NCBI GenBank assembly: GCA_018970165.1
Contig: JAGWWZ010000043.1
Span: forward strand, 1-32,823
Direction: 5' to 3'
Origin: Planctomycetota bacterium
GTDB taxonomy: Bacteria; Planctomycetota; Planctomycetia; Pirellulales; Pirellulaceae
DNA: 32,823 nt
Shown: piece by piece, positions 15,597-23,909 of the stretch
How the letters are laid out: each line of letters opens with the position of its first letter
How positions within the stretch are numbered: the stretch's first letter is position 1
The notes under the pieces: model-generated
Told to the model about the DNA's origin: nothing
Seen by the model: the letters and a program-made list of their open reading frames with translations, nothing else
Databases searched by the model: none
Program-made: the position numbers and the translations under genes

Positions 15597-18500
15597 TTAC
15601 TTGTCCTTGCTGGGCAAAGTCTTGCGTCCGATGATGGTGCGTTCGGAGTAACGACGAGTGGTCGCATCCACATTGCAAAACGGAAGTCGCTTCTGAAGCT
15701 CCGAGACATCTTCGAGGCTTAGCGGCGTACCGTTAATTCGGAGCATACGCAACTCATACAAATCCGCTAGGCGACTCAATCCCGCCAGCGTGACCTTGAG
15801 GTTCTCAAGATTGACGAACTGCAACGTGGGTATGTCAACGAATTTCGCGATCCCCTGGTCCGTGATGTTGCAGTCGTCCAAATCGAGCACCCTCAGCGAC
15901 TTCAACTCCACGAGACTGTCCAGACAAGCATCCGTAACATCCGTTTCGTTGAGGCGAAGCGTCATCAACTCCATCCCCTTCAAATACTCAATACCGCGAT
16001 CGGTGATCGCATTATTGGTCAAGCATAAATCCTGTAGGGATTTGATCTTCGCAATATGTTGCAAGGCATCATCGGTCATGAGGCTCGTATTGACATCGAG
16101 CAACTCCAACGATTCCAAATGTGAGATCGATTCGGCCATCGCAGTATTGAAATTGGTTGATCCTAAATAGAGGGTTCCCAATTCGGGCAACCCCACTAGG
16201 TGTCTCAATCCCGTTTCATCGATCTGAGTATTCCCCCCCAGACCAATGACCTGCAATGCTTTACACCCTTGAAAAAATCGCAATTGCTCGTTCCTCAAAC
16301 CTGGAATGCGTTCGATCATTACAACTCGCAACCCGACCAATGAAGCCAGAGGTTCCAACAACGGATCATCGAGCGTAAATCGATCCCCCAAATTCACGTT
16401 GATAATTGCATAAATACTATCCGGCAATTGATCTTGCTTATCTACCTTCAGTCGCTTGGAGTCGTCGATTACCTCTACGAATCCACCTTCAGCAACCACT
16501 GCTTGAGCATAATCCCGATACGCCCCGACTGGCCTGTTGACATCCTTCCATCGCTCACTAGCTCGTAGCATGGAAAACAAGTCGTTTTGTCTCAGTATCA
16601 AGTGATCCAAAGCCCCGCTCTGCAAAGCATCGAGCGTCGCGTTGTATGCTTTTTCGACGTACTGAACTTGGATCTCATGCAATCCCGCCGCCTGGTTGTC
16701 TCCCCCGTCTTTCGAAGACTGGGCTTTCAAAGACTGGGCTTTCAAAGACTGGGCCTCGAGATTCTTTGCAACTTCGGCAACGGCTAGCAAGCAAGCGACA
16801 AGTGCAATTTGATCTTCATGGGCAAGGGATGCCATTTGCTCAAGAGGCTGAACTAATGCCATCGCACCTTGAATGTCATCCTTTTCGACCATCCGCCTAC
16901 GGCGTGTATTGAACGCAATCCAACGTTGCCGTTTCGGAAGTTGCAGGATCTCTTGCGGCGTTCTGTCCGCACCTGCTGTAGCCTCCAGGTCGCGGATTCG
17001 TTCCCCGACCGTCTTCCGCATTCGAGTCACATATGGGGCACGATTGGCGTTGATTTGGATACGTTCGACTATTTCTTGGCAACGTTTTGCTGACTCTAGA
17101 CTTTTCCTGTAATCGTCTTTGTTTTGGTAAAAGTAGGCCAGTCTCCAGTAAACATTGAGGATATTCTGCGCGACTGAGAACTCCTCAAAATGTCGATCAT
17201 AGAGCGGATCGAGTATCTCTTGTTGTTTTAGGCAATACTCCATCGCTTTATCCGGGTTGTCGAGCGCGTCCTCCAGATCACTGAAATGGCTATAGGTGAT
17301 TGCGAGTTCAAGCTGGATTTCCCAGTCGCTGGAAATACGGGCAAGTTCCTTTTTGATGGCGAGCATCTTTTCGAATTCCAGACGTGCTTTCTCCAGATCA
17401 TCCTTGTTTGGTGGTTGTTTGTTTGCAAAGTAGGCGAGCCCTAATCTCTCATGAGCATTGGAGAGATCACGCTTCGCGTCGAAAGAGTCCGGATCCAACT
17501 CTAGATTTCGAGAAAACAACTCGAAAGCTCTTTGGTAGTAATCCAAGCGATTCCCCCATGAACCATCCTTGCCTTCTAAAGCATCCCCGCGATCGATTAG
17601 GAGCCACGCTTTTCTACTTTGCTCGCGAATCCATCTCGCATCTCGTTTGCGATTTGAAGCTTCAAGGATTCCTTCGGCCTCCTTGAGGAATGCATCGGAT
17701 TTGGCGGGATCACTATAGGCGAACAATCCACCCAGCAATCGATAATTCTCGATCTGAATTCTTTTTAGTTTTGTAGAGTTATTCATCTTGATCTTTGCGA
17801 TCATGCTGTTGGATTGCTCGAGCAATTCCGCGGTTTTCGTCGGTGAGTTACCCTGAAAGGCAGCCTTTCCTAGTTCATACAACGCCTCGGCCTGCAACGC
17901 TCTCGTTTGGTCTAGACTCCTCGAATCGTCGAATCGGTTGTCTCGAAGTATTTCCTCCGCAAATCCAATCGCCGTTCGGTAGTAATTCATCGAACTGCTC
18001 ATCTTGGTTTCCGCCTCATCGATTTGACCTAATCGAACAAGCGAATCCAATTTGTAATTCAACAATTCCAAACTCTTTTGTTCGAACGTTTTCGGTGAGG
18101 CAAGAGTACCGTCGATCTGGTTGATGAGTTCATTTCGGTGCTCCCGGGCCTTTTCGTATTCCGCCAATTCCTGATAAAGTTCCGCTAACAGACTTTTCGC
18201 TCGCAACGTATCGATCAACAAAGAGGAATCATCGAGTGATTGGTTGTATGCTTGAAGTACGGACTCCGACTTTTTTACAATAGGTTGTAGTTCAGACACT
18301 AGTTCCGTTGTGTTGATCAAGTTCGCGTTCACAGGATCGGCTGGCGATTCCGGAGCGGTATCCGCTTGAACAGACCTTGGGGTAAAGCGAGGAGCTTCTG
18401 GTTCCTCGGATTTCGCTTTGTTCCTGGGAATCAAGTCCGCTTTCGGTTTATTCTTCGCGCCCAAACGGGCTAGTGAACATGCGAATCCAAGTTCCGCAGT

Positions 18501-20390
18501 GACTTCGGCCAAGCTTGAACTATCCGACAGATTACTGGTTTCGTTGACGTTTCTTGCTTGATCCTTTAGATACTCAAGCATCTGCGCTTTCAGGTATTCC
18601 GGGTCCAACCCAGCCTCATCGCCTTCGCTCAACTCCTCGACGAAGAAGTTAATAGTGCCGACTGCCAGCTTGGTCTGAGCCTCCGCGATATTTTCATTTT
18701 TCTCCGAGCGTTGCTTAGCACCTTCCGCAACTCGTTTTTCGTCTTCCAATTTAATATTCGCGTCTTGCAACTGCAGTTTTTGAGTGAGTGCGTAACTGCC
18801 AACCAGCAGTGCCACAACTGCCAGACAAGCCATCAGAAGACTCGCCAACCGTGACTTTTTCGCAGATTTGGCGGCATCTTCGGCTCTTTGGGTTTGAAGC
18901 TCGGCTAACGCCTTTGCTTGGTCCAACTCCTTTTGCCGGAGACTTTCCTTTTCTAGAATTTCCTTTTCCTTGGCATCGCGGCTTTTCCGGAGGAATTCCA
19001 TACTCAGTCCATAGGCATCGTGATAGCGACGAGCCCAAGCCTCATTGGTAGGTGTCTGTTCTTGCCAGGAAACAGCGATTTGGAGATCCGCGTCGCGATA
19101 CAGTCCTGATTTTCCTTCCGAATACAGCACTGCGGTTTCAGCGAGTCGTTTGTAGATCCTGGCTGATTGGCTCTCTTGCTGCACCCATTCCTGGAGAGTG
19201 TCCCACACTCGCATCAAGCTCTCGTGGGAAATATCGATCACCGTGTCGTGATAGAGGATCGTTCCTTCGGTAGGTGTCAAAAACGCACAGTTCTCATTAC
19301 GAAAGGAATCGATAACATCGAACAGTTCCCCATCCGTGCAGTTCACGATCTTCTTGAGATCTGCAAATTGGGTGGGACGTCGAATCTCGCGTCGATCATT
19401 TCCCAATTCGGTAAGCGCCTTGAATGTCTTTTCAGCAATAGCCAATTGGTTTGCTGACAATTTCTGCAGGATCTCGCTTGCGTGCTTGGATATCGCGTGT
19501 TCGATTTCCCCAGCGGCTTCGAAATGCTGGAGGTTGATTGGTTCGTCAGGCTGGTTGTCTCGCGCCCAGATATCCCAGGTTCGCATCAGAGCATGTTGCA
19601 AGATCGGAAGTTGGTCTTGGTTACCCGAAACACAATTGAGTAGCTTTTGGACGAGGCGATTCGAAATCAGCGCGCCTGCAACCTGGATCGGACCGACGAT
19701 TGCCGACTGCAACTCATCGCGGTTGAGACGGGGAATCAGGTACTCACCCCGATTGACTGCCTCGGCGAGACCTGCGAAGAGGGAGCAATCGCCGAGAAAG
19801 TCCGAACGCATCGTGATGACAACGAAGATGTTGGAGTTCGGATTCGAGGCGGCCTCCAGCAGGTTACCGACAAAATCCGTAGCGATCGTCAAACTCTCTT
19901 CGTCCTGTTTCCGGTACCTGAATAATTCCTCGAATTGATCGATGATCAGAAGGACATTGGTGCCCGCGCCGATTTCACTTTGCCGGATAGATTCGATCAA
20001 TCCAGCTCGGCTTCTATTGAGGCTCAAGAGGAACCTTGGGAACAGCTCTTGCTGTTCGTCCCCCAACTCGTCAAACAGATCAGATTGAGCAACAGATCGA
20101 GCAAGATTCTCGATTGGCGAACCACCCGGTCGTGTGTAAACGATCTCCCACCGCGAACCGATCGAGGTCATCACTCCGCGATGGAGCGATGGGATAAGGC
20201 CAGCTCGAATCAAACTGGATTTTCCGCTACCAGATGTTCCGACCACGGCCAGAAATCGATTCTCCCGCAACCGCTTAACAACTTCTGCTATTTGCTCATC
20301 GCGACCAAAGAACAAATAGTCCTCTTCTTGCCCGAAGGGACGAAGCCCAGGAAACGGATTGCGGACAAACTTGGGAGCTTTGCGCGCCAT
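15597..20390 (-). CDS. nSTAND-type NTPase with TM helix, TPR-like and leucine-rich repeats
   Basis: A 1597-aa protein. The N-terminus (NPFPGLRPFGQEEDYLFFGR, 11-30) and P-loop GTSGSGKSS (51-59) are typical of the nSTAND1 group. Further landmarks: Walker B LLIIDQFEELF (147-157), TMRSDFLGDC (193-202) and QLPILQHALMRTW (260-272). Coiled-coil-prone segments flank one transmembrane helix (about 518-538, LLMACLAVVALLVGSYAL). Residues about 600-1200 are helical repeats of TPR type (LAELYQELAEYEKA, LGLAYFANKQPPNKDD). From about 1345 to 1580 there are leucine-rich repeats (LRVLDLDDCNITDQGI, LCLTNNAITDRGIEYL). STAND ATPases act as switches that assemble on signal; NLR immune receptors share the logic with C-terminal LRR. 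Its ATG overlaps the stop of the kinase-TIR gene by 1 nt (TGATG), so both are co-translated. Ligand and output are unknown. Confidence 0.85.
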   Translation of the reverse strand: MARKAPKFVRNPFPGLRPFGQEEDYLFFGRDEQIAEVVKRLRENRFLAVVGTSGSGKSSLIRAGLIPSLHRGVMTSIGSRWEIVYTRPGGSPIENLARSVAQSDLFDELGDEQQELFPRFLLSLNRSRAGLIESIRQSEIGAGTNVLLIIDQFEELFRYRKQDEESLTIATDFVGNLLEAASNPNSNIFVVITMRSDFLGDCSLFAGLAEAVNRGEYLIPRLNRDELQSAIVGPIQVAGALISNRLVQKLLNCVSGNQDQLPILQHALMRTWDIWARDNQPDEPINLQHFEAAGEIEHAISKHASEILQKLSANQLAIAEKTFKALTELGNDRREIRRPTQFADLKKIVNCTDGELFDVIDSFRNENCAFLTPTEGTILYHDTVIDISHESLMRVWDTLQEWVQQESQSARIYKRLAETAVLYSEGKSGLYRDADLQIAVSWQEQTPTNEAWARRYHDAYGLSMEFLRKSRDAKEKEILEKESLRQKELDQAKALAELQTQRAEDAAKSAKKSRLASLLMACLAVVALLVGSYALTQKLQLQDANIKLEDEKRVAEGAKQRSEKNENIAEAQTKLAVGTINFFVEELSEGDEAGLDPEYLKAQMLEYLKDQARNVNETSNLSDSSSLAEVTAELGFACSLARLGAKNKPKADLIPRNKAKSEEPEAPRFTPRSVQADTAPESPADPVNANLINTTELVSELQPIVKKSESVLQAYNQSLDDSSLLIDTLRAKSLLAELYQELAEYEKAREHRNELINQIDGTLASPKTFEQKSLELLNYKLDSLVRLGQIDEAETKMSSSMNYYRTAIGFAEEILRDNRFDDSRSLDQTRALQAEALYELGKAAFQGNSPTKTAELLEQSNSMIAKIKMNNSTKLKRIQIENYRLLGGLFAYSDPAKSDAFLKEAEGILEASNRKRDARWIREQSRKAWLLIDRGDALEGKDGSWGNRLDYYQRAFELFSRNLELDPDSFDAKRDLSNAHERLGLAYFANKQPPNKDDLEKARLEFEKMLAIKKELARISSDWEIQLELAITYSHFSDLEDALDNPDKAMEYCLKQQEILDPLYDRHFEEFSVAQNILNVYWRLAYFYQNKDDYRKSLESAKRCQEIVERIQINANRAPYVTRMRKTVGERIRDLEATAGADRTPQEILQLPKRQRWIAFNTRRRRMVEKDDIQGAMALVQPLEQMASLAHEDQIALVACLLAVAEVAKNLEAQSLKAQSLKAQSSKDGGDNQAAGLHEIQVQYVEKAYNATLDALQSGALDHLILRQNDLFSMLRASERWKDVNRPVGAYRDYAQAVVAEGGFVEVIDDSKRLKVDKQDQLPDSIYAIINVNLGDRFTLDDPLLEPLASLVGLRVVMIERIPGLRNEQLRFFQGCKALQVIGLGGNTQIDETGLRHLVGLPELGTLYLGSTNFNTAMAESISHLESLELLDVNTSLMTDDALQHIAKIKSLQDLCLTNNAITDRGIEYLKGMELMTLRLNETDVTDACLDSLVELKSLRVLDLDDCNITDQGIAKFVDIPTLQFVNLENLKVTLAGLSRLADLYELRMLRINGTPLSLEDVSELQKRLPFCNVDATTRRYSERTIIGRKTLPSKDK
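16715..16759 (-). repeat. 15-bp tandem repeat inside the nSTAND gene
   Basis: AAGACTGGGCTTTCA (plus-strand reading) at 16715-16729 and 16730-16744, with a diverged third copy at 16745-16759. It encodes LKAQS repeats just before the region that leads into the LRR part. The repeat keeps the frame and may vary in copy number. Confidence 0.85.
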
Positions 20391-22894
20391 CAGCCGACCA
20401 CCCTCGACGCACGCAGTAACTCTGCCTCGTTTTTCAACTGCTCCGCGAAGGATTTCAGCTCGGCAAATCCGCTACCCTCAACTTGGTGAACGAGGTCCGT
20501 TGTGAGACTTCTAAATCGCTCTTTACGATGGTCGATCGGCACAGCCACGTATATCAACCTCGCGTTGATCGGACGAGAATCGCGGTAACCGGTCGCTTTG
20601 ATGAGTTCTCGAGCGTGCGAATCCACCCAATGCCGAGTGGTATTCCCATAGTAGACCAATGCGCCATCGCAAGTCGCGAGATTGCTGATATGGATAGACT
20701 GGGACTCCGCCTCGCCCAATTCAAATGCAGGGAGCAAAACTTCGATTCCTTGGGAATAGAAAAATCGCTCAATCGCTACTGTTTGCTCCTCATCGACGGG
20801 ATCGCAAATGAGATAGAGTCGCGGAGCAGATTCCAATAACTCAGGGGTAGTCGGTGACGATCGCTTGCGCTGAATCCTGTGCAACAAGAGTTCCTTGAGC
20901 GCACTGATTCGATCCTCGATAATCTCAAGTCCTTGCGGTTGCGAGGAACCTAGGGTGATTTCGCGAATCCAAGATTCTTGTTTGGGGTCTTTGACAACCC
21001 TATCGCGAGGAATCCAAATGATCTGCGGACACTTTGTGGCGGCAATGACTCGATACTGAATGGCAACCACTGACTCGTCGGCCCCTTCAGGGATGAAGCC
21101 ATACACCGACCCGATCGGATGGATGCACATACTGGCTGCCGCGATATCCTTGCGAACCTGCGACTCTACTTCTTCAAAGGTTCGGGGCAAAGGATTGTTG
21201 GGAAGCACCGTGCATCCCTTGGCAACAAGCTCACGGGCAAGCATCTCTCGATCCGCAGCCAAATCCGTAGTAGTCTCTGCCAAATACACCACCAATTTGT
21301 CGGCGTCACCGTCGCGAGACTGCGAATCGGAGGACTTTGGAGAATCCTTCAGAGCTCTGTAAATCGCATCTGCAACATCGTAGATTTTCTCTAAGTACTT
21401 GAGACGGGTCCGCTCCCCCATCCCCTCATCCAGCTCGCGAATCTTGCCGCTGAACTCTTCTTGCTCGAAAAACGTGAACTCCTGCACTTTCGAAAAAATC
21501 GACTGCAGTTCGACCGGTATCTCCTTGGGATCGACCGGCGTTTTTACCACCTTGATCAATCTCGAGTGCTGTTGATTGCGAGTGATCACATTGGCAAATC
21601 GCTCAACGATCTTGCGACAGTCGTGAGCTTTCGTGAACGTGGGGCTGACCACAGAAACCATCGTCTTGACGCTGTCGAGCGAATCGACAATTGTCTCCGA
21701 CAAATGCGATTCCCGTTTGCCAGCCACCCCCACGATCCGCACCGACTCGCCCAACAGCTGTTCGACCCGAAGCGCAACATTCTTTCGAAAGTTGCTGATC
21801 CAACCCTTCTTTTCCCAAGTCAACGGATGATCATCTACCTGGGCAAAGGAGATAACAACATCGCTATCGCTGACATTGGCATCCTCGAGTAACTGATCCG
21901 CAATGTCCGTTGACTTGGACTGCTGACTAGCCAGAAAGTTGCGCAAGTCCTTGGCAAAATCCAGCGCCGTCAAATGGCGATCAGCGATCTGTTTCGACAA
22001 TGCCTTTAGGACGATCTTTTCCAATTCCTCGGGAATCGTTTCGTCAATTTGCCGGAGCGGCTTCGCCTCGCCATAAATGATCTTCCGGATCAGGTCATTT
22101 CGATTGGTGGAGGCAAATGGACGCAGACCTGTTAGCATCTCATACAGAACTACACCCAAACTGTAGATATCGGTGCGAGGATCCAGACGATGAACCTCCC
22201 CCTTCGCCTGCTCGGGGCTCATGTAGGGTATCGTCCCCGCAAGAACATTGTCAGGAAATACTTCGTTCTCTCGTAATGCCAACCCAAAGTCAGCGAGATA
22301 TGCGTGCTTATTCTCGTCGATGAGAATATTTGCTGAAGAGATATCCCGGTGGATTACAGAATGCTTGTGTGCATGGTAAAGAGCATCCGCAATGGAAGCC
22401 GCAATCCCTATCGTCTCGTCTCGGCTGAGCGTTTTCTTCGCAATCGCTTGCGATAAATCTCCATTGGACACTAACTTCGTGACCACGAATACTTCGCCAC
22501 GTTCGGTTAGCCCTATGTCATAAATTGGGAGGATATTTGGATGGTCAAGCTGGGCGATGGTCCTCGCCTCATTGAAAAACTTTCTTTGACCGTCCCGATT
22601 CGCATAGGCTCTTTTCGAGATCTTCAGCGCCACATGCCGCTTGAGTTGCCGGTCGTGTGCGGTAAAGACTTCCGAGAACCCCCCGGTACCCAATTTGCCC
22701 TCAACCCGATATCTAAGTTCCCATGTTTGAAGAGAACCATCCGAAGGGGCTTTTCCATCCTTGTCGCCTGACCAATGACCGATCGTCTTCGGCTCATCGG
22801 GTGCCGCATCACACAATTCACCACTCGGGGAGGCTTTTGCATTCAGGGAAATCGTTGCATCGTTCCCGCTGTCACTAGGCTCCGAGCTAGACAT
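20390..22894 (-). CDS. Ser/Thr protein kinase fused to TIR-like and DUF4062-like modules
   Basis: An 834-aa soluble protein with no transmembrane helix. Kinase domain about 60-325: glycine loop GKLGTGGFSEV (66-76), lysine K91 in VALKI, HRD at 182-184 in HRDISSANIL, DFG 202-204 and SPE 226-228, so catalysis is plausible. After a linker, residues 344-440 form a TIR-like domain (DVVISFAQVDDHPL, VSVVSPTFTKAHDC). Residues 533-630 (KLVVYLAETTTDLAADRE, then CIHPIGSVYGFIPEG) resemble DUF4062/TIR-like modules. Residues 692-800 (RLYLICDPVDEEQ, ALVYYGNTTRHWV, HRKERFRS) are a further Rossmann-like TIR-type module. The gene is directly upstream of, and overlaps by 1 nt, the nSTAND gene. Together they suggest phosphorylation-gated, STAND-assembled signalling, possibly in phage defence or cell death. 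Domain names beyond the kinase are from pattern memory. Confidence 0.85.
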   Translation of the reverse strand: MSSSEPSDSGNDATISLNAKASPSGELCDAAPDEPKTIGHWSGDKDGKAPSDGSLQTWELRYRVEGKLGTGGFSEVFTAHDRQLKRHVALKISKRAYANRDGQRKFFNEARTIAQLDHPNILPIYDIGLTERGEVFVVTKLVSNGDLSQAIAKKTLSRDETIGIAASIADALYHAHKHSVIHRDISSANILIDENKHAYLADFGLALRENEVFPDNVLAGTIPYMSPEQAKGEVHRLDPRTDIYSLGVVLYEMLTGLRPFASTNRNDLIRKIIYGEAKPLRQIDETIPEELEKIVLKALSKQIADRHLTALDFAKDLRNFLASQQSKSTDIADQLLEDANVSDSDVVISFAQVDDHPLTWEKKGWISNFRKNVALRVEQLLGESVRIVGVAGKRESHLSETIVDSLDSVKTMVSVVSPTFTKAHDCRKIVERFANVITRNQQHSRLIKVVKTPVDPKEIPVELQSIFSKVQEFTFFEQEEFSGKIRELDEGMGERTRLKYLEKIYDVADAIYRALKDSPKSSDSQSRDGDADKLVVYLAETTTDLAADREMLARELVAKGCTVLPNNPLPRTFEEVESQVRKDIAAASMCIHPIGSVYGFIPEGADESVVAIQYRVIAATKCPQIIWIPRDRVVKDPKQESWIREITLGSSQPQGLEIIEDRISALKELLLHRIQRKRSSPTTPELLESAPRLYLICDPVDEEQTVAIERFFYSQGIEVLLPAFELGEAESQSIHISNLATCDGALVYYGNTTRHWVDSHARELIKATGYRDSRPINARLIYVAVPIDHRKERFRSLTTDLVHQVEGSGFAELKSFAEQLKNEAELLRASRVVG

Positions 22895-22946
22895 AAATAT
22901 CGCTTTATTGAATCAAACGCACTGAAAACCCCACGCTTTTCCAGAG

Positions 22947-22975
22947 AGTATAGCCTCAGACGCAACGTACCACAA
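22947..22975 (-). promoter_or_regulatory. Possible promoter of the kinase-nSTAND operon
   Basis: On the minus strand: TTGTGG (22975-22970), 17-bp spacer, TATACT (22952-22947). The -10 is a 5/6 match, the -35 only 3/6. The predicted start near 22940 would give a 5' UTR of about 45 nt before ATG 22894. Confidence 0.4.
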
Positions 22976-23026
22976 CAAGCTCCGACACCGAGCATCTTGA
23001 ACCTAAATGGCGATAGAGAACCCAAC

Positions 23027-23056
23027 AAAAAAAGGGCCCCTACATTGGGAGCCCTT
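23027..23056 (-). terminator. Intrinsic terminator of the HTH-receiver gene
   Basis: Read on the minus strand: AAGGGC (23056-23051) pairs with GCCCTT (23037-23032), with an inner CCC/GGG after one bulge, small loop AATGTA, then seven Ts ending at 23027. It begins 45 nt after the stop of the regulator gene and separates it from the kinase-nSTAND operon. Confidence 0.85.
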
Positions 23057-23101
23057 AGATAGTGTACTAATTCGCCTGCGGCGTACGGACCCTTAAACAA
23101 A

Positions 23102-23695
23102 TTACATCACGGCGACCGGACGATCGATCTCGAGTTGATCGCAAACGCGCTCTAGCAATCGGTCCATCGTGAACGGCTTCTGCATGAAGTCGTTGGCTCC
23201 TGCCATCCGAAGATCGGCGATCCGTTCGGAGTCCACCATTCCCGAGATGCACAGGATCTTCACCGAGTCCATCGTTCGATCGGTGCGAACCCGTTGGCAG
23301 ACTTCTCGACCATTGATGTCTGGCAACATCACATCGAGCACGACAAGGTCCGGACGAAATTCCTTGACCTGCATCCCAGCGTCGAATCCGTTGTTCGCAG
23401 TCCGGATATCAAATCGGCCGTCGCGCGCGAACGTGTCTCGCATCAGGTCTACCAGATCTTGATCGTCATCGACGATCAACAACTTCTTCTTGCCGCTCTC
23501 CAAGGCATCGGTCGGAATGCCGTTGTCCTTCATGAAGACGAACAACTGATCTCGAGGGATTCGGCGAAAGCGACTTCCGGGAACGCGGAATCCTTTCAGC
23601 GTGCCGTTATCGAAGCAACGAATGATCGTTTGCTGACTCACTTTGCAAATCTTCGCAGCTTCACCGGTAGTAAAAACTGTTTTTGTAGTCGACAT
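23102..23695 (-). CDS. Response regulator with N-terminal excisionase/MerR-type HTH
   Basis: A 197-aa regulator from ATG 23695; a TTG at 23704 is in frame, but AAGGA on the minus strand is best spaced (about 12 nt) for the ATG. The N-terminal 60 residues are a small HTH of excisionase/MerR type (FTTGEAAKICKVSQQTIIRC, FRVPGSRFRRIPRDQLFVFM). Residues 71-190 are a receiver: LLIVDDDQDLVDL with acidic pocket D76-D77, phospho-acceptor D121 in LVVLDVMLPDINGRE, switch Ser in CISGM (151) and K173 in MQKPF. Most response regulators have the receiver first and DNA binding second; here it is reversed. No histidine kinase gene is next to it, so it is an orphan whose input is unknown. It has its own terminator and an inverted repeat upstream. 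Confidence 0.88.
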   Translation of the reverse strand: MSTTKTVFTTGEAAKICKVSQQTIIRCFDNGTLKGFRVPGSRFRRIPRDQLFVFMKDNGIPTDALESGKKKLLIVDDDQDLVDLMRDTFARDGRFDIRTANNGFDAGMQVKEFRPDLVVLDVMLPDINGREVCQRVRTDRTMDSVKILCISGMVDSERIADLRMAGANDFMQKPFTMDRLLERVCDQLEIDRPVAVM

Positions 23696-23734
23696 GAAAC
23701 TCAACCATCCTTGTTGAATGTTCTGTACTGCGCT

Positions 23735-23771
23735 GAACGTTCGGTCCCATTCGAGACTTGCCCGAACGTTG
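23735..23771. promoter_or_regulatory. Operator-like inverted repeat upstream of the HTH-receiver gene
   Basis: AACGTTCGG (23736-23744) and CCGAACGTT (23762-23770) are perfect reverse complements separated by 17 bp. Each arm also contains the palindrome AACGTT, and the two palindrome centres are 29 bp apart or close to three helical turns. It sits 40 bp upstream of ATG 23695, where an autoregulatory operator could lie. A hairpin is the alternative reading. Confidence 0.55.
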
Positions 23772-23880
23772 CATCCTGTAACTCCAACCAGGCTCGCCGA
23801 GTCTACCGAACTTGCCTTGGTTGAGGCGGAGAATAGCCAAGTCGCGAAAGGCGGGTCAAGACGGATTTAAGCCAAGCAAG

Positions 23881-23909
23881 AAAAACAGTCTTAACAATCT
23901 GGGAAGACT
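23881..23909 (-). terminator. Intrinsic terminator of the PVC dehydrogenase gene
   Basis: Minus-strand AGTCTT (23909-23904) pairs with AAGACT (23892-23887) over an 11-nt loop, followed by G and five Ts (23885-23881). It starts right at the stop codon 23912-23910. The stem is only 6 bp with modest GC, so efficiency may be low. Confidence 0.5.
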
